The position numbers and the translations under genes are program-made. A DNA stretch of 64,000 bases from Edaphochlamys debaryana (Eukaryota > Chlorophyta > Chlorophyceae > Chlamydomonadales), in assembly GCA_016858145.1 (NCBI GenBank), contig JAEHOE010000007.1, positions 558,001 to 622,000 on the forward strand, read 5' to 3'. Shown here one piece after another: positions 55,410 to 64,000 of the stretch. Positions within the stretch are counted from its first letter, which is position 1, and every line of letters starts with the position of its first letter. The notes beneath the pieces are model-generated. The model had not been told where the DNA came from. It worked only from the letters and a program-made list of their open reading frames with translations, and ran no database searches.

Positions 55410-56890
55410 ATGGCCATCCTTTCCCAGGCGCTCCCCGCGTGTTGGGCCGGGCGCCACCTGCCCTCCCCCGAGGCCGAGCCCTCCCTGCTGTCGCTGGAGG
55501 GCGCGCACCGGGGCTCGGGTCTGGACGTGCTACTGGGAGAGCTGGCCGCGGCCTTCGAGGCTGAGAAGCAGCGCGGCGTGGCGCTGGGCTGCCGGCAGGA
55601 GCGGGCCTCCCGGGAGCGACTGTCGCAGCGCGTACGGCAGGTGCTGGAGGTGAGTCCTAAGAAACGGGGAGCAGGTTAGGGCAGACAAGGTATGGGATGG
55701 GGAGCAGAAGGGCTCCTGGATGGGGGAGCCCACGTGTGCAGCGCCGCACGCCCCCGGATGGCCGACCTGCCTGCCCTCCCGCTTGCACTCTCGCTTCGAC
55801 GCGCTTCGGGACTGTAAGCACGCAGAGCCAACGCCTCCAATCCCTTGGTTACCCTACCCCCCTTCGCCCCCTTGCTCCCGCCCGCTCAGGCCTACGCCCG
55901 CAGCCACCCCTCCGACTGGCGCCAGTTCGCGGCCTGGGGAGACCACGGCTACCTGCGGCACCTGCTGCTGGGCACAGACGACTTCGAGGTCATGGTGGGT
56001 CGGACGATGGGGGTCATGATGGTGTGTTCGACAGAACGTGGGAGGTTGCGGAGGCCATGGTGGGGCCGGCGGGGCTGCGCCGCCAGGATGAGGTGGATGC
56101 GGGCGCCTGGCCCTCCCTCCACCTCCAGTCCCACCGCACCCGCGTTATGCTTGCGCCCAGCGCGCCCGCCAACCAACCCTTACCGCCCCTGCCCCGCCCC
56201 GCGCCCCCCTGGCCCCCCTTTTCCCTGCAGCTGCTGTGCTGGAAGCCGGGCCAGGTCTCCCGCGTCCACAACCACGACGCCTCCAACTGCTGGGTCTCGG
56301 TGCTGGCGGGGCGCATGGCGGAGACGCTCTACCGCCTGGCGGGCAGCCGGGACGCGGGCCAGCAGCAGCAGCAGCCGGAGAAGGAGGAGGGGGCGCAGGA
56401 GAAGCCGGCGCCGGGGGCGGACGCTGGCGCGCAGGCGGCAGAGGTGGTGCCCACGGGCACACACACCCTGGAGGTGAGCCGGGGGCGGTGGCTTGGGTGC
56501 GGGGCTGCTTGATAAAGGATAGGCAGATGGCGTTTTGGGGGCGGGGGCTTGCAGAGGCTTTAACCCCAGCCTCAGCCTCGGCCCCGGTCCAGCGGTCCTC
56601 CATTCCTTGATCCCCCCCGCGTCCCCCCTGGCCCCCGGCAGGTGGGCGATGTGGGCTACATCAGTGACTTGCAGGGCCTGCACTCGCTTGGGTCCGTGGG
56701 CGGTGCGGGGGCGGTGCCTGCCGCCACGCTGCACGTCTACTCGCCGCCCATCCGCCGCGTGCGGCTGTACGAGGGCGGGCGGGTGACGGAGAGCACGCCC
56801 GGCTTCTACTCGCGCCACGCGTTCCGGCAGGGCGGCAGGCCGGCGCCGGCTGGGCTGGGCTGGTGCTACGGCCACGGCGAGGGCATCTGA
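55410..56890 (+). CDS. Cysteine dioxygenase
   Basis: Exons: 55410-55649, 55890-55994, 56231-56473, 56642-56890. The protein matches thiol dioxygenases of the cysteine dioxygenase type I cupin family: AYARSHPSDWRQFAAWGDHG, then LLCWKPGQVSRVHNHDASNC, GDVGYISDLQGLHSLG, LHVYSPPIRRVRLYEGG. Iron-binding histidines are predicted at 56267 and 56273 (HNH) and 56681. The Cys at 56288 and the Tyr at 56738 are where the animal enzyme has its Cys-Tyr cofactor pair. It oxidises cysteine to cysteine sulfinate in the cytosol. A Gln/Glu/Ala-rich insertion of about 40 residues (about 56360-56440) lies between the first and second cupin motifs. The ATG at 55410 is the first that fits the conserved frame. Confidence 0.88.
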
Positions 56891-59483
56891 GGAGGCGCTA
56901 GCGGTTAGGAGGTGCTCGATTGCTTAACCACTCTTCTTGTGTTTGGAGGGGCCGTGTTCTCGACGAGATGTGTAGAGTTCGAATAGTGTAGGTAGGCACC
57001 GAAGAAGCGACTCGGCTAGTATTGCTCGGGGCTGCTTTCAAGACATGGTGTAAGTCAGATGGGGGCGGGGCTGGTGGGGTTGGGCTGCCAACTTGGGTAG
57101 CCTTGGGTGGCAGGTAGGCATTGTGGATGGACGGTATCCTGACGCGCCCAATTCATGTATGACGGGCTTGGGGCACGGTTGGCCTTGTTGTCTCGTGACG
57201 GGTTGCCGTGTGTTTCTCTCTGCCGGGGCGCGCGGCGTGTACCCATATCATCAGCGCTGTACACTATGTGTCCTTGCCGCGCATCCCTCGTGTGTCTCCA
57301 GGCTCTTGCATCCAATGTTGTTTGATTTGGGGTCCGTGGATTTATAGTAGTCGATTCCCATCTACTGACTTCCTCAATTAGCTACCTTGGTCTGGAATCG
57401 ACTAAGCGGTCTGGCCAAGGGCCAACGCTATCCATTATGCTGGCTGGCAAACCCAACAGGAGGTAGCAGGCTGGGTGTTATCCGATACAGTAGTCGGAGT
57501 CTAGTCGAGGCTGAATGAGGGCTGTAGAAGATCGAAAGCTCCCCAAAGGGGATTCAGAGGTGTACCTCAGTGGGGACTAGGTGAGGGGCCTGATGGTCTG
57601 AAAGAATGGACAAGTTACCAGCGTACCACCTGCGAACCACTCTGGCCCCAACTCGACACCGGTCTCCCACCGGTAGCTGCCCTCTCGCCAAGGGGCGGGG
57701 GGGGGGGGGAACACAAACAAGAGGACAGGGCAGCCCAGAGACAAAAGCAACACCACCTACCACAGACCTATGTACACACGACAAAGTGAACCACAACAGC
57801 AGCAATTCCGCTGTCCACGACCAGGAGACACCACCTCGACGGCCCTTCAACTAGCGGCCGTCTCCGTGAGGCGGCCAGCAGCCAACCACCACCGCCGACC
57901 TGCCCCCACTGAGGGGAGGCGGGTGGGCAGCGGGACGGGCCCTGCCGACCCCAACCATGCCCAGATCCGGAGGACCAGGTCTTGAGCCAAGTGTATTGGC
58001 GCAGCGCAAGGCCATTGCCTTGCACCCGCGCCACTAAGGGAATGAGCGACCGACTGGGCCCGCGGGGCCCGAAAAGCGTCCAAACCACCGAAACCACGTC
58101 ACCACCAATTTGGCAAACGAGTATTCACCGGGATCCATCGCTGTGCGCATGTCCCGCCGGCCTCAACATGATGCGCCGCTGCCACTTCAAAGCAAAAGCA
58201 AAGCAAAGCAAGGGGGGCTGTACGCCTCCACTCACACAACCAGAGTGCTTTTGTGCGAAACCGCATTCGGCGCATTAGCGCGCCACACACCACCTCAACG
58301 CCACAGTAGCATCATGTAGATACCATCAACACCCGCACTTTGCGCATGCCGCCCTCTTCATTAGGACCACCATGCCATACCAGGCCGCAAAACTGCACAA
58401 ACATCCGCATTAGCCACCTATAGCCGAAAAGTGCAAGAGTGCAGCCCCTCCTCGCATCAGGCCTCAAGCGCGCATGCCCTCCACCCCATCTTCGCCGCCG
58501 CCGGACACCCTATGGGTGTGCCCCGCCGCACGGTCACCAATAGTCCCGCATTGGGCACCACCAGCTCAAGTCCTCCTTGTCATCAGTCTCCGCACCGCAT
58601 CGCGTCGTTGACAAACGCTTCACACAAGGTCGCACTCCGCATCTGCGCCACTCCGCTGCTCCCCAAACAGGCCGACATCTTCGTAGTCCCTTGCATCCGA
58701 GCTTCCTCCAACATGTGCACACAGTCACGCAGACACGCACGAGACAGCAGCCTGAGCCGCGCTTACGGCAATGCAGCCTACGTGGCTACACCAGTCGAAA
58801 AGCAGGGTGAGCAGGTCAGCGCACCAAAACTCCGAACGTCAGCGCACATAGCAGCATACGCTTGAAACATACGACCTCCACACCTGCTTCCGAGAACATA
58901 CATGCACACAGAACCCACACGACGCTGCCGGTAATACTAACAGGAATCCAGTCGTCATCAGGCTCTCACCCTCCTGTACGAGTCTCGTCCTGCACCGGAT
59001 GTCCGGCACACAAACAGCGGTGCAGTGTTGCCCCCCGCACCGTACCGGTACAGTGCTAGAGCTTCCGCTACTGGCTAGTAGGCGCATGACAAGCATCATA
59101 CTTCACCTTACGCCACCACGGTTACCGACACAAAAAGTGCGTCGGTCAACCAAAAACGGAGGACAGGGCGCACGCAACATGCACACGCCAAGCAAGCAGC
59201 GAGGTCAGCGGACCCACCAAAACGCGCGGGGCCTAAAATCGCCCTCCACGCCACCCGACACCTCTGCTGCTGCTGGCGTGCGTCAGGACAATGTTGAGGA
59301 AAGAAGAGCGCGCTTGAGCGTCCAAAACCCCTTCACAACTCCCAGGCGACCGGCGCTCGGCTCTCACGAGCCATCCGACCGCAAGCCGGCGCCTAGGCCC
59401 CGTCCCACCGCCGTCATCATGTTCATGGGTCACAGCAAATCTTCATCTCGCATCAACACCGGCCATGCGGCCTTCGCAAGGGT
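56891..59483. other. Convergent intergenic region, no gene
   Basis: 2.6 kb between the 3' ends of the CDO and DUF506 genes. There is an AAAGCAAAGCA-type microrepeat at about 58186-58212 and a poly-G run at about 57698-57710. Open frames are short and without motifs. Confidence 0.5.
57049..57053 (+). terminator. TGTAA polyadenylation motif for the CDO gene
   Basis: TGTAA about 160 nt past the stop codon of the cysteine dioxygenase gene, the polyadenylation motif used by Chlamydomonas and relatives. Confidence 0.5.
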
Positions 59484-61397
59484 TTAGTAAGCGCAGTAGC
59501 CGTCCCCCGTAGCGCGCGCCAGGCGGCTGGGCCCATCCCGCGGCGCACTGTGCGGCGATGAGGCCATGGGGGCCTCGCTCCCCTCGCTGCTGCGACTGCG
59601 ATCGCTGCCGTGATTGCTGCCGTGCGTACTGCCGCCCTCCGTGCTGCCGCCCTCCGTGCTGCCCGCGTTGACGCCGCAGCAGCTGCTGATCCCGCTGCTG
59701 AGGCCGCTGCTGAGCGTGCTGCGGCTCCGCACGTGGCCCAGGCCGGTGCCGTACAGCGACTGTACGGCGCCGGGCTTGCCCACGCGCCAGGCGTCGAAGC
59801 GGGGCGGGGAGGGGCCGGGGGGGTCGGACCGCACCTCGAAGCCACGGACCACGCGCGCCGGCACGCCCGCGCCCGACGCCACGCCGGAGGAGTTGACGGC
59901 GCCCGCAGCCGCCGTCGCGCCGTGCACCTGCCCCTCTGGCCCCGCAACGTCCTGGGCACAGGCACCCGCAGCCAGCGGCTGGTGCTCCGACACGGCCGGG
60001 GCTTTGGTGTGTGGGTGCAGCTGCAACCCGGCGAGGGGCGCCAGGACCAGATCCGTAGCAGTGGTCACAGCAGGACCGAGGGGTAGAGGCCCGCCCAGGC
60101 CCAGGTCCAGGCCCAGGTCGAGGCCCAGGCCCTGGGCTTGAGTGGTCTGCGCCAGGAGCTCGCGCTGGCGGTCCTCCGCCACGGACCAGCGGCACAGCAG
60201 CGCGGGGGTGCGGCGCCAAGGCGGAACCTCGCGCAGGCCCTGGGACGCAAAGTTGAGGGCAATGGCGGCCGCCATTCCCGTCACCTGCAGAGATAGAGAT
60301 CGAATGGGCAGTACGCGTTAGCACAGGAACTGCAGCCAGCTTGGTACCCCAATGCCGAGGACAGGGTTTTGCAGGACTGGCGTCTCTACCACGCTAGCAG
60401 CCCGCTTGAGGCACAAGGCGGTCGAAGGGTTCCGCCCCCCTGAACCAAGGACAGGGCGTGACAGGGCGTGACAGGGCGTGACAGGGCGTGGCCGCTCACC
60501 AGCTTGGCCAGGCGGTCCAGGGCGCCCACGAAGACGTCGGGGACGTTGGCCGCGAGGGCGGCCTCGTAGGCGGGGGTGCAGGGGGCCACGGCCAGGTGCT
60601 CCCGCAGGTGCGGGTCCACGAGGACGGGTTGGTCGAGGGACTCTGGGGGTGGGGGAAGGCAGGGCAGTATGCGGGGGGAAGCAGCGTTGGTCAGGGGGGC
60701 TGAGGAGGGTAGTTTGGGCTGAGGGTGCGGGGTGGTGGTGGACGGGGCAGGGGGGCGGGGAGCGAGGGCGCGGGTGCTTGCCGGCAGCCGCCCTGAAGTC
60801 GCTAGTTGCCTGGCCTCGACCCAGTTTGAGCCCCAGTCGAAGGCCCACCTTCGCTGCGGACCAATAGGAAGGGCGCCCGGATGCTTCGCGTGGTCAGCGG
60901 GTTGCGCGCCGAGGGCGGCGCGGGATGCTCCACGGTCGCGCACAGCCCCGAGTTGTTCAGCGACGCAGCGAGCACGTGCAGGTCCAGCTGCTGGCACGAT
61001 CCGCGCTGCTGCTGCTCCATAACAGCCAAACGCACCTGCAGCGCAGGACCGAGCAGCTGAGCAAACGTTACATAAAGCAAGCGTAGATAACTCGTCACGG
61101 CAATGCTGCACGCCCCAGCCAGACCCCGCCCACCTTGACCTCCAGCCCGGGGCGCGGTGGTGCGTTTGCCGGCGCCGCGAAGGGCACGCACACCGCCCTC
61201 GCGAACGCCCGCGGCAATGCAGGGCCCGGTGGTGACGCCTCCAATGAAAATTGCAGCGACTCAGAAGGCGCATCAGGGAGGGCGCCCGAGGAGTAGTGGT
61301 GGACGCCCGGCTGCAGACCGGAGTTGGGCCCCGAGAAGGAATGCGCCGGGCTGAACGCTGGGCGTGGGCCCAGACCCAAGCAGGCCAACATTGCACC
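59484..61397 (-). CDS. DUF506 (PDDEXK-like) family protein
   Basis: Four exons: about 61397-61135 (MLACLGLGPRPAFSPAHSF), 61036-60850 (LAASLNNSGLCATVEHP, IRAPFLLVRSE), about 60645-60500 (VLVDPHLREHLAVAPCTPAY, then VPDVFVGALDRLAKLV) and 60284-59484 (AIALNFASQGLREVPPWRR and a long tail). The VDPxLREHL...PDVFVG...VPPWR order is the signature of the plant DUF506 family (PF04720), whose members are remotely PDDEXK-like but of unsettled function. The C-terminal 200 residues are Ser/Gly/Ala-rich, with short GGSTEGGST repeats, and end GDGYCAY. The ATG at 61397 is the first in frame; an upstream start cannot be excluded. Confidence 0.75.
60446..60489. repeat. 10-bp tandem repeat in DUF506 intron
   Basis: Four to five copies of ACAGGGCGTG in the last intron, next to the donor of the preceding exon. 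Confidence 0.9.
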
Positions 61398-63686
61398 TTT
61401 CGCTCCGTGAGCGACACTCCTTGGCTTGTGGAGCTCCCCTTGTGGTAGGGCACCCTCGCCGCCAATGGAAGCGTGCGTCACGTTGCGTTTATTTGCTGCT
61501 GCTAAAGTGAGCCATGAACTAGTCCATAATCAAGCGACGTCCCCAGGTAGGTATGGACAGGGTTGGCAGGCCGGAAAAGGAAGGCGACAGAAGATTTTTT
61601 CGGCGAAGTATCCACCATCGCAGTAACGGGCGGATTTCGCCGGCTTCGAACTACACCGCTTGCCGCGCACCACAAAAGGCCTTGCACCCTGCATTGCGGT
61701 TGACGTCTGCTGCTGTGCTTGCAAGCACTTCAAGCATGCTTGCAGGACCAATCTCGCTGTTGCGCTCAAGCTGCCCAGGCGCACGGATAGATTGCGTGTA
61801 ATGACTCATGCGCGCTAAGTCTGCTAAGACCGTAAGAGATCCACGCGAGGGGGCATGCTGCATGTCTTGACATGCGGAGGGTCCGCATGAACAAGCAGGG
61901 CCTCTCAGGCACCGCAAGCAAACGTTGCGGGACAAGCTTGTAAGGAGCTGGGGGAATCTGCCAAGGACATGGTGCCCGGCCCGCCGCGGAGCGCCAGCGT
62001 GACACCCTCGGGGTCCGTCCACCCGGACCCCGCTGCCGCCTGGTCACCTTTGTTTTGGTCAACATGCAGCTTCGTGGCTGGGTTGCAGGCCCACCGTAAA
62101 AGGCCTGGTGGCGGGCTCCAAGTGGTTGGACCTGGTGGGTGTGCCGCCGGCACTTCGAGGTTGGGGAGGTGGCTACAGGGCGGCAGCTTCAGGGAAGGCT
62201 AGGGGCCGAGGCTGCTGCGTGGGCAGCACGACCAAGTCCAGATTTGCCAGCTACTCCGTCAACCTGCCTGGAAGCGGCGGGCTGAAGGCGGCCGGCCTCT
62301 GGCTCCCCTGGCCTGGCCGCCAGCCAGCCCAGACGAAGACACCACTATGCCGGTCGGCATGAGGTCGCAGGACCCCACAGGGGGGGGCAGGCCGGGCCAG
62401 GGGTAGCCAGATGATAGCGGCAGGCCGGCGGCGTGGCATTAAGCGCAGCAAGGGACTGAAGGGAGACAAGGGTGGCTGCCCGAAGGCAGGAAAAGGGCTG
62501 AGCCCCGTAATCCCCCCCAGGGGGCTCAATGATCGATTGTGGCTCAGGGTTGCTGCTGGCGTGGACTTCGGTGCGAGCGTTGGTCTTGACACCTTGCCTG
62601 CCCTACCGGCTTACAAGCATCGAGGGGGGGTCCCTAGGCAGGGCTGTCGTCCAAGCGCGTCCGCACAGTAGTTCCTGCGTGTGCTGACCCGACTGAACTT
62701 CACTCCCGCGTCAACTGTCAAGTTTGGTGGCGTGGGATTACGGGAGTGTGCTGTGGCGGGTGTGCAAACGCGCTGGCACCCTACTGCATGTTGGCCCGCT
62801 GAATGCTGGGAAGCAGCGGCACGACGATAAAGCGAACTGCTAGCTGTAGACAGGTCATCTATACCGAGTGGCTGTCTGTCGTAAGGCTGTGACCGGCTCA
62901 CGGGCTGGGTACTCGGGGGCTGGAACGAGAACAAACAGGTCTGAGCCCTTTACATTTCTCCCTCCCGAACTGCATCAAGCCTCCTCTAGGGCTCACCCCG
63001 TGCCCTGTTGGGCCAGCCCGCTTCCACATTGCCACCACCAACCCTTATTGACTCCGTTGGGTAGGCGGTAAAGCTACCCAAGCGTACTATGTCCTCAGCT
63101 CCGCCACGTCCAGGTCAAGCCCGGCTCACCAACAACAGAACATGTTTCACAATCTCCACGTCCTTACTTGCTCACCACCAGCCACACACCCACACACATT
63201 CAACCACCCACGTAAAGATACCCCACTAGGCCACAATCGAAGCACCCTCGCACATGCAGCTCACGCGAGGGGCGCCGGTGGCAAGTCACCGGTCCGTCAC
63301 TCCTCTTCTTCCCGTGACCTCTATTTATCTCTCCGCTTCTGGTCGCCATACGAGCGGCGCGAACACCAGCGGGTGGGCACACGAGGTCCTTTGTACGATA
63401 GCGCAGAATGTCGGTGTCAAAGAGTCACCATACCGCCCCGTCAGCAATGGACCCGTCCAGCCCAAACCCCGCCCCAAACGCCGTAAACTCGGCTAGGCAA
63501 CCACGTCACTCCGGTGCTACAGCACTCACAGTGCAGTCCGCCGACTCATTGCAAGAGCGTTCCCGCTCGGCGACCGGTTTGTCCCCAACTGTCGCCACGC
63601 GACCCTCCACTATCCCCAGCGCTCACGCGCCGCTCCTGCGATCACACGCCGCTCGCCAGCCCAGCGCAGGCCAGCACGCGCGCCGC
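61398..63686. other. Intergenic, contains dispersed repeat at 62474
   Basis: It should hold the DUF506 promoter and the 3' end of the gene at the window's right edge. At 62474-62520 it carries the copy of the 5113-5160 repeat. No gene recognised. Confidence 0.5.
62474..62520. repeat. Short dispersed repeat (copy of 5113-5160)
   Basis: TGCCCGAAGGCAGGAAAAGG followed by GCTGAGCCCCGTAATC; the same as at 5113-5160 apart from the last bases. Confidence 0.7.
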
Positions 63687-64000
63687 CTAGTGCTGGGCGG
63701 GGCCCTTGTTGGCGCTCCGGCGCACCAGGCCGGCAGGGTTGGCGCCCGTGAGCGCGGCGGTCGTGTTGACCGCCAGCTTCTCCGCCGCCTCCTTGACGCC
63801 CTCCAGGGCGGGGCTGATCTCGTTGCGGATCTTGGGGTCCAGCTCCGCCGCCGTGGCGTCCAGGTTGCTCACCACCGTCTCCAGCGGCTGCGCGCCCGCC
63901 TCCACGTCCTTGGGGGCGCCCGAGTGGCGGGCCATGTTGTTGGCCTGCTTGAGCTGGGCGGAAACGCGCACCAGATTGGCCGAGGCGCGGCCCAGGTTGG
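63687..64000 (-). CDS. 3' end of an unrecognised helical protein (partial)
   Basis: Open to the window edge on the minus strand, ending in TAG at 63687. The visible roughly 104 residues are helix-favouring and polar: ASANLVRVSAQLKQANNMA, then VEAGAQPLETVVSNLDATAA, ELDPKIRNEISPALEG, VKEAAEKLAVNTTAALTG and SANKGPAQH. Composition and codon use look like real coding sequence. The heptad-like pattern suggests a coiled coil or amphipathic helices. I do not recognise the family. No splice site is needed in the visible part. Confidence 0.65.
   Translation of the reverse strand, partial: NLGRASANLVRVSAQLKQANNMARHSGAPKDVEAGAQPLETVVSNLDATAAELDPKIRNEISPALEGVKEAAEKLAVNTTAALTGANPAGLVRRSANKGPAQH

Noticed and set aside
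61630..61665. Possible tRNA T-loop (GTTCGAA on the minus strand)
   Set aside because: No acceptor stem, anticodon arm or D-loop could be placed around it.

Overview
The window looks like nuclear DNA of a volvocine or chlamydomonad green alga. It is very GC-rich. The recognisable genes are split by many short introns with GTGAGT/GTGGGT-type donors and C-rich CAG acceptors. A TGTAA polyadenylation motif of the Chlamydomonas type follows one gene. The protein families fit a chlorophyte: a PAS-linked class III nucleotide cyclase, a plant-type DUF506 protein, a plant-type ABCG half-transporter and an algal/fungal-type 2OG-Fe(II) oxygenase. There is no bacterial operon, CRISPR array, rRNA or convincing tRNA. 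The species cannot be named from the sequence alone.

Layout. Positions 1-26400 are repeat-rich and genetically untidy. This part holds a gutted MOV10/SDE3-like helicase (minus, 2433-4599), orphan exons, a 110-bp minisatellite and three relatives of one 2OG-Fe(II) oxygenase. Of these, one is an N-terminal stump (minus, 11690-12021), one is nearly complete with five C-terminal 112-residue repeats (plus, 13244-18448), and one is broken and 3'-truncated (plus, 19297-20478). Next come segmental copies of the 1-758 and 5.6-5.9 kb sequence, and two copies of a noncoding insertion element (21667-23353 and 23468-25508). The empty insertion sites of the element survive in the copy at the window start.

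Positions 26400-64000 are ordinary gene-rich sequence. They hold an ABCG half-transporter (minus, 26405-35429), a retinol-dehydrogenase-like SDR (plus, 36808-41079), the 9-1-1 clamp subunit RAD1 (minus, 42718-45533), a PAS plus cyclase-domain protein predicted to make cGMP (plus, 46315-52887), cysteine dioxygenase (plus, 55410-56890), a DUF506 protein (minus, 59484-61397), and the 3' end of an unrecognised gene running off the window (minus, 63687-64000). The genes do not form an evident common pathway.

The most unusual observations are: the dated pair of element insertions; the repeat-bearing oxygenase and its broken relatives; two long intronic hairpins with about 12-nt loops; recurrent short duplications across exon-intron boundaries in the ABCG and SDR genes; and an SDR exon copied 28 kb away. 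All exon coordinates are my own splice calls from frame continuity and GT/GC-AG junctions, without transcript support.
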